Source: Ctenosaura bakeri (taxonomy: Eukaryota; Chordata; Lepidosauria; Squamata; Iguanidae). From it: a stretch of 64,000 nucleotides of DNA. The stretch lies in assembly GCA_948474755.1 (NCBI GenBank), contig CAOLHI010000927.1:434001-498000 (forward strand). Reading direction: 5' to 3'. Made by a program: the position numbers and the translations under genes. Below the pieces are notes generated by a model that saw only the letters and a list, made by a program, of their open reading frames with translations, did not search any database and was not told where the DNA came from. Shown here in pieces: positions 22,098-32,236 of the stretch (the stretch's first letter is position 1; every line of letters begins with the position of its first letter).

Positions 22098-23410
22098 CTA
22101 ACTCTGCTCGGTGCCCACTTGAGACTCTCCCGCCCCCCTGGGCAGTGCTGAGTCAGGTGTGACAGGGACCAGCATGAGACCAGGCTGACTATCCTCTTGG
22201 CATGGAGAAGCTCTTCCAGGACTTCCGCCACAGCTGCTCCGACATCCGAGGTATCAGCATGGATGGTCTCGATCTCTGGGCCTACGATGCTATGTTGCGA
22301 GTCTGCCCCAGGTTCCTCCACCTCTTCTGGCAGGACTCCTTCTGGTGTAGCAGGAGACAGTGACTGCAGTCCAAGTTCAGGTTGGTCCTCAGGTTGCAGT
22401 GAAGACTGACCTCTGCTCAGGCTGCGAGTTGTCATGGCATGCTGTCTGGACACTTTCTGGGCCTGACTAGCATGGAAGACGAGATCATCACCCAACAGAG
22501 CAGGACATTCGAAGTCATCATAAACAGCAAAAGTCCAAACACCCTTCCAGCCCTTGTACTGAACAGGAACGCGTGCTGTTGGTAGTTGAGCTGGAGAAGC
22601 TCTGAATGCTCTGATGGTGATCTTAATGTGGTCATCAACAAGACCAGGATCCAGATATGCACGATGAATAGCAGAAAGTTGGGCTCCAGTGTCTCTGTAA
22701 GTCACAACTTTCCTGCCCCCTACCCACAGCGTGTGTCTTCTGTGATGAGGGATCATGTCAGGATCAGGATCAACTGAAGAATCAGTGGCAGTGTCCCTGG
22801 AGGCCGACGCAACCACTAACTGGGCCAACTTAGGCTTCTGCTTACAGTTGGCTTCAATATGTCCAAGCTCTCCACAGAGAAAGCATTTAGGGCTAGCCTT
22901 TTTCCCTGGCTGGCCCTGCACACTGGCCACAGACTGCTGGCTGTAGCGGGGCTGTGACTTTGTGGTAGAGCTGTTCATCTGAGGCTTTGTGTCGTTTAGT
23001 GATGACCTTGGGGTAGAAGTGTTGTGCTTCTGTACAGGTCGTCGAGAGATATCTTGGCGTGGCTGTTGGTATTCCCGCTTGTCTGTAGAAGGCATTACCA
23101 CAGTAGGCTGGAATACTTCCTCACCTCTGGAGGCAACAAACCGATCTGCTGCCCTGGCAGCCTCTTCTAGGCGTATCATGACCATTGTTTTAGCCAGGAA
23201 CCCTGAAATCTTTTCAGGTGTTAACTTGTCCTGCATGAGGCTTACTGCTTCCCAGAAAGCAGCAGGAGGGCCCAAGGCTGTTGCTGACATAGCAGCCCCT
23301 TGCTGTGCCAGATTACTACCACTAGGGGTAGCTGGTTGAGCAGATGAGCTATCTTCTGTAGCATCCTGCTGTGTGGCATCCTGCTGTGTGGCCAGTAGGG
23401 ATCGCTGCAA
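22034..23410 (-). pseudogene. Gag C-terminal part plus aspartic protease (LTR element)
   Basis: A 458-codon open frame. Residues 50-95 (AFWEAVSLMQ ... EEAARAADRF) look like the end of a capsid region. The zinc knuckle is C176-X2-C179-X4-H184-X4-C189 and would bind RNA. The protease shows YRDTGAQLSAI (catalytic D240 in DTGA) and LLGDDL (305-310), the flap-to-end motif of retropepsins. The last about 45 residues lose coding character; there the pol frame takes over by a shift of the -1 type around 22160-22190. No ATG lies in frame at the start (the first codon is TTG). A nearby ATG at about 23426 opens another frame that stops after about 24 codons. The capsid N-terminal half is therefore missing or displaced. 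Nucleocapsid and protease look intact, but the whole is probably not expressed as a full Gag. Confidence 0.88.
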
Positions 23411-24318
23411 CTTCAGGATCCATACTGTATATTAACAGCCTTCCAGACCTGAGTTTCATACACTTTATAACCTAACTACCTCTGTGCACACGTGAAAGCT
23501 TAAAAAAAAAAAAGTCTGATTGGCTGATCAAAAGAATATACAGTGCCAGAATCCCAAAACCAAAGAAAAGTGGAGAAATCCCAAGCCTTTCTCCTCACCC
23601 CCCCTTTCTCTTCACCCCCCCTCCTCCTCCTGAAGGAAAAGAGAGAGAAAAACCTGCCTCAGTGACTGAATTGGGTACTTAGCAAATTTCTGCCACAAGC
23701 ACCTTTCCTATTCATATCCAGATGTACTATCTTGGCTGCTGGAGAGCAGATTGAAAAATGCCGGCTGCTGACTCAGAACACAATGAGTTTAGCAGCTTTA
23801 AAAATCCATCTCTCCCTACCAAAGTAGAAAAGAAGGGAATCCAAAGGAAAAATCACTCCTTTCCCAAACAGAGGCGTTGCATGACAGAGCAGGCAGCTCT
23901 TCACTGAAAGTCCAAAAATCACCCTTTCGCCAAGAGTGATTCTCAATGAACAGTTAGGCAACTCCGCCCCCCAACCTCCCACTCTCCTTCCCTTTCCAGC
24001 CACAAGGAAGGAGAGAAAGGAAAAAAAAATCTCAAAAGCTTGTTTAAGCAAACAAAGTCAAACCAAGCCCCCTCAACTTCCAACCCCCCCTCCTTTTGCA
24101 AGGAGGGAGAGAAAGGGAAAAAAAACAACCTCCCACAGCCTTTTTACACAAACAAAGGCAAACAAAGCCCTCTCTCACCCACTCCCCCCTCCTCTCCTGA
24201 GCGTAATTCCTTCGCAGGAGACACAGGGAGAGACTGAAAACCCCCTACTTTCTGCAATTTAAACCCCCAACTCTCCAATTTGAGACCGCTGCCACCATGT
24301 AAAGCTGGAAAATGTCAC
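23411..24318 (-). other. Leader / damaged gag start of the LTR element
   Basis: Between the PBS and the gag frame lie about 900 bp, C-rich on the plus strand and G/purine-rich on the element strand, with repeated 'ctcctccttttgcaagg' and 'ttcccttt' blocks. Related blocks such as 'aagcttgtttaagcaaacaaa' and 'tttttacacaaacaaaggcaaacaaa' recur. Overlapping open frames here reflect composition. Packaging signals are expected in such leaders but cannot be shown. Confidence 0.55.
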
Positions 24319-24336
24319 ATCCCACCGCTGCCACCA
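24319..24336 (-). other. tRNA-Leu-type primer binding site
   Basis: The plus strand reads ATCCCACCGCTGCCACCA, which equals the 3' 18 nt of a vertebrate tRNA-Leu (AAG-type acceptor and T-arm end, with the added CCA), directly next to the 5' LTR. The tRNA sequence is from memory. 13-nt repeats of ACCGCTGCCACCA occur on both sides (24286-24298, and 24353-24365 inside the LTR). Confidence 0.85.
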
Positions 24337-25154
24337 TGTGAAGCTGGAAGTCACCGCTGCCACCATGTGCAGCTGGGATGTATATTCCAGCCTGTTATGA
24401 TGTATATTCCAGCCTGTTATGAATTTTCGCTGCCACCACCCATTGAATTATGATTTCCTGGAAAGTACAATGGGACACTGTCCAGAACATGTCAATCCCT
24501 AAGCTTAAGGATCTTCCTTTTCCCCAGTCTACCTAGCTTTGGCGTGGAAAGGAGAGAAACAGGGTCTTTTACAGAAAGTATTTATTAAAGGTATGCAAAT
24601 AAACAAGGCAAATTAACACACATGGGAAGGTCCCCCCTCCCAGGCACGCTTAGTTACAAAAGAACAGATATGAAAGCACAGACACATTCTTTAGATCAGC
24701 CAGCTCCAAACTAACAGAAAAGTCCCTAACGCGACTAGATAACTAGTTCTAGTACTCACAGATGTTCATAGCTTAGATGTTCGATGAGGAAGACGCCAGG
24801 AGGCGAGGCTAGGCCTGCAGCCTGCTACTGGCACAGAACCCCCCTCCAGGAGGTTCCTAGGTTGTTGTCTCTTTGTTATCCCTTTGTTATCTCTCTGCCA
24901 CATGGCCTCGCAAGAAGTTTTATAACTTCTCCTTGGAAGTATCTGGAAGCATCCTGAAGATGCTCACCTCTTTCCTTTTTGATTGGTCAAGTCTCACCCT
25001 GTGACCTATGATGCTGGCCCACATGACCTATGATGCTGACCCACATGACCTATGATGTAATCTAATCTCAACACCTGATTAACCCTTGGTTTACCTGAAG
25101 AGGGAAGTTTCCCCCTTTAGCTAAGTCAAGATAATGGGAAGCCCCATTATCACA
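24337..25154 (-). repeat. 5' LTR of the Gmr1-like element
   Basis: 818 bp, the same length as the left LTR. By eye about eight substitutions separate the two, for example ggga/tgtatattcc at the start, tttggCgtgg, acccCcctcc, catgGcctCgc, ggaagTatc, gctgGccc and aatctTcaac-type changes, with no length change. It carries the same TATA and AATAAA signals and the same two tandem duplications. Confidence 0.93.
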
Positions 25155-26610
25155 CACTTATTTTAAGAGAATAGATGGGCAAGAAAAGGAGGAGGAGCAT
25201 TATAAGGCAAAGACAAATTCACTTGTCCAGAAATCCACACAAATTATCAAACTGGATCAGTGGAGAGCATTTGGGTAAAAATAAATGGAGACAGAAATAA
25301 AGATGACACTGTGGTAACAGGCCATCAAACCATGACAGGATGGTAGATGACGCTTTTCAGAAACAAGTCTCAGAAATCTTCAAGAAGAAAGAACTGGTAT
25401 TTATGAGGAACTTCAGTTATCCCAATATCTGCTGAAAGACTAGCTCTTCTGAGCATAAGCTCTCCAAAGAATTCCTGATGTGCATTGCAGACAATTTCCT
25501 CATTCAAAAAGGGGTAAGAAGACACAAGGGTATCAGCAATCCTGAACTTGATCACAACCCATTGGGAAGAGCTGGTCAATAGAATCAAAGCAGTTGGTAC
25601 TTTAATGGGGGAATGACCATGTAATGCTAGAATTCATGATTGCAGAAAAGGTCTATGAAGAGTATAGTCAACCATGAACCTTGGTCTTCAGGAAAGCTAA
25701 TTTTATCAAGCTCAGGGAAATTCTAGGCAGAATCCCATGGCTAGGGATTCTAAAAGAAAAGGACACCTAGCGTGAGTGCAATTTCATGAAGAAAGAACTG
25801 CTAAAAGCACAATCACAATTCCATGGGGAAAAAACGGGAAACATCTGAAAAAGGTAATGTGGTTGCACAGCAAACTTGGGGAGGACATGAAAAGAAAAAA
25901 AGAGCACGTATAAAGAAAGCATGGAAGGATGAACCACCAAGGAAGATACAGATGTATAGTCTTATTTGTAGGAATAATGAATAGCTCAGAGAAGGGTAAT
26001 GCAGATGATCACAGGTATGGAGAACAAAACGTATGGAGAGAGGTTGAAGGAACTAGACATGTTCAACTTAGTGAAGAGAAGACAGAGGGGTGACAGGATT
26101 GCAATCTTAAATGCCTCAAGGACTTTCATAAAGAGTGTGCCATCTTTTTCTCTGCTGCCTCAGAAGATAGAACTAAGCCTAATGGTTTTAAGTTCCAGGA
26201 GGGTAGATTCTAATTGAACATTAGAAGGAAATTCTTGACAATGAGAAAAATTTGGCAATAGAGCCAATTATCTAGAGACATATGGTGGATCTCCTTCCCT
26301 GGATATCTTCAAAAAGAGACCGCGCAGCTACCTACTAGGGACACTGTATCTGGAAATTCTGCACTGAGACCCATTCCGCACTGGACTGTTATAGCACTAT
26401 TATTCCACTTGCAACATCCTATGGAATCCTGGGGTTTGCAGTTTTGGGAGGGGCCAAGCTGCTCCTCCCAAAACTCAAAGTCCAGGATTCCATAGGATGT
26501 TGCAAGTGGAATAATAGCGCTATAACAGCCCAGTGCGAAATGGCCTGAGTCTAGGGTTAGACTTGATGACCCATAGGACCCTTTCCAACTCTAATATTCT
26601 ATTAGAGATT
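25155..26610 (+). mobile_element. CR1-like LINE fragment, right part of split copy
   Basis: It continues the LINE broken at 19745. 26015-26340 holds the typical CR1 3' region: 'acgtatggagagaggttgaaggaactagacatgttcaacttagtgaagagaag', 'ctccttccctggatatcttcaaaaagagac'. The end is 'gggttagacttgatgacccataggaccctttccaactctaatattctatt' (26553-26602), close to the CR1 3' terminus. A P1 MITE (26369-26544) interrupts it. No long ORF survives. Confidence 0.8.
26369..26544. mobile_element. Palindromic MITE, family P1, nested in CR1
   Basis: Arms 'acccattccgcactggactgttatagcactattattccacttgcaacatcctatggaatcctgg' and the reverse of 'ccaggattccataggatgttgcaagtggaataatagcgctataacagcccagtgcgaaatggc' pair over most of the element. 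CTGAG flanks both sides (26364-26368, 26545-26549). Confidence 0.85.
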
Positions 26611-26619
26611 CAACGAGGC

Positions 26620-26985
26620 TAATAACATATTTTTTAAAAAAATGCAGATTAAAACTATATGGAAGCTTCAACAGAAGCATAGATATAAAAGTTACTTTAA
26701 AAACAATTAAACTTATAAAGTTAAAACATTAAAATCATTAAAAGACTGTATTTTTAAAATAGCACCACTCAGTATTAAAAGCCCATCTCAATCAGTTTCT
26801 AAAAGCCTGACAGCATAAAAATGTTTAATTTCCTGGCAGAAGGAGAGCAAGGACAGAGCTATCCTGGTTTCTCTACAAAAGGAAGTTCACAATCTAGGAA
26901 CAGTCACTGAAAGGACCTTTCCCCTTGTTCCCACCAAACGACTGAAAAGGTGGTGCAACAGAGAGACGGAGCTTTCTATTTGCAT
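26620..26985 (-). mobile_element. L2-type LINE 3' UTR remnant
   Basis: An A-rich part followed by 'ctaaaagcctgacagcataaaaatgttta', 'gcagaaggagagcaaggacagagctatcctggtttctctacaaaaggaagttcacaatc' and 'gtcactgaaaggacctttccccttgttcccaccaaacgactgaaaaggtggtgcaacagagagacgg' matches the antisense L2 3' UTR at 13606-14175. Confidence 0.7.
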
Positions 26986-27544
26986 ACACTAACTTTTGTA
27001 TAGTGCAAGGGGTGGGAAAATTGTGGCTGATGAATCACATGTGGTACACTAGAGCTGTTTCTGTGGCCCTAATGGGTCAAAAATGCAAAATAATTCAGCA
27101 TAAAAAGGCTATTGCTTCCATTTCCCAGAGGTCCACCAAAATATGCAGCCAAAATGTCTGGGTTCTCCTGGTAGACCTGCTCTGTATGGTGCCACTTGAC
27201 TCAGATGTCCCTTCTACTGGTCATAGCACCATAGTTTATTTCAAGTCATGGCAAACATAGCACAAAACTAGATGTAACTTGTTTTTCCAGTGATTTGTCT
27301 TGAGATACTTTTTGTAGTAACAAGCTGGAATGGTAGGAGAGGGGTTGTCTGTAATGGGCCTGGTTATAATTTACTTCTTTTTAATAGAAAAGGCACAGGT
27401 TGTCTGCCTACTATTCATTTCAGGATGTATATGCTGATGAGTCTGAGCAATGGGAAGGGGAGGAAGGAAGAAAAGTCACGTGTTGCAGCCCAGAAAAATT
27501 TCTTCCCAATATCGCTTGCATTTTCCTGAGAATGTTCACAGTGC
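26986..27544. other. Unassigned DNA with a possible hAT end
   Basis: 27005-27100 ('gcaaggggtgggaaaattgtggctgatgaatcacatgtgg') resembles a hAT-like element end. No gene recognised. Confidence 0.35.
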
Positions 27545-27549
27545 AATAT

Positions 27550-27792
27550 CTTTTTTTTAAAATTTATTTATTTATATCCCGCCACTCCATATGGATTGAG
27601 GCGGTGAACAACTTACAAATAGCATGTATTTCGAAACATTTCTATACATGCCCCCAACAAGCTGGGTACTCATTTTACCGACCTGCGAAAGGATGGGAGG
27701 CTGAGTCAACCTTGGAGCCGGGCAGGATCGAACTCACAACCTTGTGGCTTGCAGTACTGGCATTTAACCACTGTGCCACCAGGGCTCCCTGG
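27550..27792 (-). repeat. tRNA-derived SINE (family S2)
   Basis: On the minus strand: 'agggagccctggtggcacagtggttaaatgccagtactgcaagcc' (tRNA-like A box), 'gttgtgagttcgatcctgcccgg' (B box), 'ggttgactcagcctcccatcctttcgcaggtcggtaaaatgagtacccagcttg', and a 3' tail 'gtggcgggatataaataaataaat'. It is distinct from S1. Length (about 240 bp) and conserved pol III boxes suggest a fairly recent copy. Confidence 0.85.
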
Positions 27793-29413
27793 GTTGGCCA
27801 CAAAGGAGCACAAAAGAGAACATTTTCCAGTGGCACAAAACTATCAGTAACTTATTTGCAAGAAATAGTTCAGTGAGTTAGCTTTCTGGATTGCATTAAC
27901 AGTAATAAGTAATGGTCAGCTGGGTAATCAAAGTAATGATAATGGAACTTGTTCCTTTTTAAAAGCAGCATTCTAAGCTCTGAATCAACAGCTGTGCAAC
28001 CTCCCTCTGCCCTCTTTCAACTGCAGAGCTGCATTGTAAACAACCAGTATTTTTCACAACAGAGGCAGTGATTCTTTTACAAGCCCATCTTATCAACCCC
28101 TTAAGTCATGGCTGAAGCCATTTCGTCTTCTAGCCCCATGTACAAATGTTTATTCTATAGAAGAGTGCCTGGAAAAGACTATAAGAGAAGGTTTGTTGAA
28201 GGAGGAAGAGCAGCTGGTTGCACTAACTTGCATTTTTCCTCCTCTTTTTAAACTCAGGTGGCATCATTATTCTTCCAGAACATTATGTTCAGAGTCCCTT
28301 GCGCACAGCTGTTAATAAACCACTGATCAAGACTGCCATTGCATTTTATGGTAACAATTGGTGTAAGGTGTAATTAATTAGCATCTCCTACTTCTTTAAA
28401 AAAAACACTGTTCAGTCTCATCACAGTTGCTGTTTTGCTATCAATGCAAAAACAAATGATGCCTTTCTCATTCATTCCACATTTCTCATCCACATTTAAA
28501 CAGCAACAGCAAGCAAGCAAGAATCTCCAACAACTATTTGAAAATGATAAACAGAAATGGGGATGCATGGCATTTGCTCCAAATAGGAATAAGTTCCAGG
28601 GGACACTTGCTTGAGCAAAAGGACAAGATACATCCACTGTCTTTCAAAAGCCAACTGGATTGGCAGTTCCATCCCATCCATCACAGTCAAAATTTACTTC
28701 AACACTACCAATGGAGTTGTTTTTTACCTCTGAGAACAGCAGGCTAGATCAGAACAGGCTGAGTGGTTTGTACAGCTTTCCCTCCAAGAGAGAGAAAGGC
28801 CAGGTAACTAAGGAAGAACAAGCGGGAGCCTGCGACTGTTACCTTCCCAAGTCGGCCTCAGTTTACCTGATATCAAGTTTTGATAGAAAGAGGGATTGCT
28901 AAAGAATTTATGGTGCCCTGTATTATTAGAGATTACATATACCAGAGGGGGATAGTAACTATGCCACCATAAGTGTAGGTAATTAATTCTGGATTTTACT
29001 ATTATTCTCCTAGTTCAGGGACATGGGGCACTGAGGCGATATAAAAAAAAATTGTAAAAAGGAGTTTGGTTTTTGTTTTGACAGAGGTTATGCTTGCACT
29101 CTGTTGGTTTCCTAGCCCTTCTCATGGGGCTCCTACCTGTTAACAGAGGAAGATGCACCATATAGGCTTATAAATTTTTTATAGCATAAGCTTCCAGGTA
29201 GTGGGAATTATGAGGCTTCCAGGCTCCACACATGGGGAGGGGGCTGCCATGCACCCCCCGTATACCCTTTGAAAACCCTTAAGATTGAAAAATGGATGTA
29301 AAAATATAAAATTTAGCAGGAAAAGTGCCTCAGATATGCAAATTTTGGCTCCATTACTATTTTGGAAAGAATACTCCACAAAATAGCGACTAGAAGTGAT
29401 GAAATACCACAAA
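27793..29413. other. Unassigned DNA
   Basis: Open frames near 28374-28902 overlap on both strands and show no domain. No repeat end recognised. Confidence 0.4.
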
Positions 29414-29559
29414 GGCCATTTCTGCATGAGACTGTTATAGCTCTATGATTCCACTTTCAACATCCTATGGAATCATGGGGTTTGTAGTTTAGGGAGGGGC
29501 CAGCTTAGGATGTTGAAAGTGGAATCATAGCGCTATAACAGTCTCATGCGGAAATGGCC
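29414..29559. mobile_element. Palindromic MITE, family P1, almost perfect hairpin
   Basis: 'ggccatttctgcatgagactgttatagctctatgattccactttcaacatccta' pairs with 'taggatgttgaaagtggaatcatagcgctataacagtctcatgcggaaatggcc' with only a few mismatches. The 35-bp unpaired centre holds 'gggtttgtagtttagggagg'. Confidence 0.88.
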
Positions 29560-29624
29560 ATACACATACCTCTCTGCTCCCCAGAATGACAGATATGGCT
29601 CATTCAGGTTTAGGAGGACCTAAA

Positions 29625-29835
29625 TCCTAGAATCATAGAATCATAAAGTTGGAAGAGACCACAATGGCTATCAAGTCCAATCCCCTGGCATGCAGAAACA
29701 CACTCTCAAAGAACTCCCAACTCCCTTGCAAGCCAATCCCTGGACGACATTCCACTTCAACTCATAGTAAATATGAAGATAAGAGATGTTTCACTGGTCT
29801 CTTCAGTCTCTTCATCCCATCTGCAAAGACCTGAA
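29625..29835 (-). mobile_element. CR1 LINE 3' end fragment
   Basis: 'tagaatcatagaatcataaagttggaagagaccacaatggctatcaagtccaatcccctggcatgcagaaacaca' is the antisense CR1 3' terminus. Similarity fades after about 29700. Confidence 0.75.
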
Positions 29836-30889
29836 TGTGGGCCTCAGCTAAAATGCAGACTTTCTTTTTTCAAATAAAATAATATTTTTTAAACAACAGC
29901 ATCAACTAGGTTTTAACTTGCGCTATTGCTTACTTTGTGAATGTGAGATTCATGTGGTCTGGAGCATAGGACCCTGTTTCCTTTCACACTACCCCAACAA
30001 ATTCTTTGCCAAGTCTTCAAACGCAATCCTTCATCAGGATCAAAAGCAATTCTTGCATGAGAGAAGATCCTAAAAAAGAATTTCAAGAACATTAAGTGGT
30101 GATGCATTATGAAGAGCAACGGATAACTCCTGGCTTCGTTCTAATAATATCAAAAGCTATAAATCATGTCTTGCTCCCTAATGATTTTATTAATTTTCAC
30201 TGCTAAGTTGAGACATTTTTAATGCCCCAGGAATGGAAACCAAATGCAACTTACATGTTCAAAGTATAGGGGGAAAATCTCATGATAATGAAGTAAGGAA
30301 TTTGTGGTCCTATCCAACCTGAGGCCTTCCCACTGTCCCTCCCCACGCATAGAGCCATTAAAGTTTTAAAAAGCCTGGAGGGGGATGAATTAAGGAGATG
30401 AGCATGTGTAGGATTCACAGATATCAGGTCCTGGCCATGGAACTCAGGGCCTGGGCACTTTCCTGCAGTCCTCAGGGCAAAGGGAACAAATCTCAGGGTG
30501 AGAGCAGTGTCCCAAAATGTGTACATATACTTATTTTCCTCATTTGTTAGACTTGGTGTTTTCTATTTGAATGGTATAGTCTATGCCACTGTGGTTGGCA
30601 CTTACTATGTCATGCTTGGTGCCAGCACCAGGGACCACCCTTGCAACACCATCAGGGTACTTATGTCAGGAGCTTCTCTAGGTCTCAATTTTTGCCCCTG
30701 AATTCTCATGGCCTGGATAGACCTGACTCATCAAGAGAATGAGATAGAATGAGAATGGATGAGACAGACAATGTGAATGTATGTGTGATGCGAGGAAGGA
30801 GAGATGGTGACACTTCCTTTGGATATAAGGCTGCATGCAGCCCCTGGGAGATCTCTCAATTGGCAATCTGGCTCTTCAGTTGAAAGCAC
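29836..30889. other. Unassigned DNA
   Basis: No recognisable gene or repeat. 30708-30790 has an imperfect 'gaatgagatagaatgagaatggatgagacaga' tandem patch. Confidence 0.35.
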
Positions 30890-31131
30890 TCAGCTCTGTG
30901 TCCAGTTCTGGGCACCACAATTCAAGAAGGATATTGATGAGCTGAAATGAGTCCAGAGGAGGGCTACCAAATGGTAAAAGGTATAGAAACTGTTCCCTAT
31001 GAAGAACAGCTTCAGGAGCTGGGTATGTTTAGCCTGGAAAAGAAAAGGTTAAGAGGCAACGTGAGAGCTATGTTTAAATATTTGAAGGGGGTATGGAACT
31101 TGCTTTCTGCTGCTCCAGAGACTAGGACCCA
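30890..31131 (+). mobile_element. CR1 LINE 3' region, left part of split copy
   Basis: 'gtgtccagttctgggcaccacaattcaagaaggatattgatgagctgaaatgagtccagaggagggctaccaaatggt' and 'gggtatgtttagcctggaaaagaaaaggttaagaggcaacgtgagagc' are standard CR1 3' text. It is interrupted at 'actaggaccca' by an LTR, and continues at 31979. Confidence 0.9.
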
Positions 31132-31978
31132 TGTTACCCTGTGTGTTGGGGGTCCTGGGAGGGGCACCCAAATTACCAAATAAAAACACAAATTGGGGGA
31201 ATTTAGCTTGAGCACTCTCTTGGCTAAACAAGAGGCAGGGTAACTTTAGCAAGGATCTTTAACCCTATGTATACAGCGGCGGGTCAGACAGCGGCTAGAC
31301 AAGGTTTTCAAAGTAATAATATTTTATTAAAGACAAGAAACAAGCAAGACAAGACATAAACTAACTAACTGAGAAATAGAAATGGAGAGCTTTTTCGGGG
31401 AAGGCAATACGACACCTGGTCTCGTAGTCCTGGAGAGAAGCGGGGTTCTGGGGAAGAAAGCTCAGCGGGGCTCGCTGAGGGGAGTTTCCTTAGACAACCA
31501 GCAGCAAGGCAGGATGGAAGTCTAAAGTAGTCCGAAGACCGTTTGGAAATGAGGGGTTTTTATAAGGGAGTTTGTGCCTACCGGCCATGGCATACCAGGT
31601 GAGAACAAAGGGAGTTTAGACCTGGACAAAGGATTTGGAAAAGGTCAAGTTTACACGATGAGCTTAACGCTCGACAACAATAGTTTAGCCAGTATGTAAA
31701 TGTCCTGTCTAAAAGGACTGGTTCGACTGAGGGCCGTGCAGCTATTGTAAGGTTTGCAGTGGGAAGTTCCCTGAAGCTACAAGCGAGGCCTGAGTTGCTG
31801 GCCTCAATAGGGTCTGGAATGTAAAACCATTAACGGCCGCACCCTGTCCGTGCTTGTCCGGAGAACCTCGCAAACACGTGGAGTGAGGTGGCTGGAGAAA
31901 GGTCAAGCAAAGGCCGAATTGTTTGATATCAAAATGATATCTGGGGTCCTCACCAACAGTGCCATAGCTGGAGTAACA
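31132..31978 (-). mobile_element. Solo LTR, ERV-type, family A copy 2, nested in CR1
   Basis: 847 bp, inverted relative to the copy at 384-1234 and homologous over the full length. Plus-strand ends are TGTTAC and GTAACA. The target duplication is CCCA (31128-31131, 31979-31982), perfect and not in a simple repeat, which fixes the ends. On the element strand a TATA-like TATAAAAACC lies near 31556-31565 and AATAAA near 31321-31331. The internal region is gone. Confidence 0.92.
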
Positions 31979-32236
31979 CCCAGACCAATTGCTTCAAACT
32001 TTAGGAAAAGAGATTCCACCTAAACATTAGGAAGAACTTCCTCATGGTAAGAGCCGTTCAACAGTGGAATATGCTGCTTCAACGAGTAGTAGAGTCTTCT
32101 TCTTTGGAGATTTTTAAACAGAGGCTGGGTGACCATCTGTTTGGAGGTGCTTTAATTATGTTTTCCTGCATGTCTGGGGGTTGGACTCAATGATCTTTGT
32201 AGTCTCTTCCAACTCTATGTTTCTTCTTCTATAGAC
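31979..32236 (+). mobile_element. CR1 LINE 3' end, right part of split copy
   Basis: 'aaaagagattccacctaaacattaggaagaacttcctcatggtaagagccgttcaacagtggaata' to 'gggttggactcaatgatctttgtagtctcttccaactctatg' is the CR1 3' terminus. Confidence 0.9.

Larger units (their letters stand above)
19745..25154 (-). mobile_element. Gmr1-like Ty3/gypsy LTR retrotransposon, internally deleted
   Basis: A complete 5410-bp LTR element read on the minus strand: 5' LTR 24337-25154, primer binding site 24319-24336, leader, gag-protease frame, integrase/RNase H frame, polypurine tract, 3' LTR 19745-20562. Target flanks are CACTC (19740-19744) and CACTT (25155-25159), one mismatch in five. Domain order is gag, PR, IN, (RT)-RNase H, with the RNase H end only about 165 bp from the 3' LTR. 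That order is known for the Gmr1 clade, unlike ordinary Ty3/gypsy elements where integrase comes last. Most of the integrase core and the RT palm with its active site are absent. The LTRs differ at about eight of 818 positions by eye, so the insertion is young. With intact LTRs, PBS and PPT it could have been moved in trans by a full-length relative; that is inference. Confidence 0.92.

Noticed and set aside
20977..22162. Plus-strand open frames opposite the retrotransposon
   Set aside because: They are antisense shadows of the well-supported minus-strand integrase/RNase H and protease frames.
27400..27876. 158-codon plus-strand open frame
   Set aside because: Its middle is the antisense of a tRNA-derived SINE (27550-27792), and the flanks show no coding signal.
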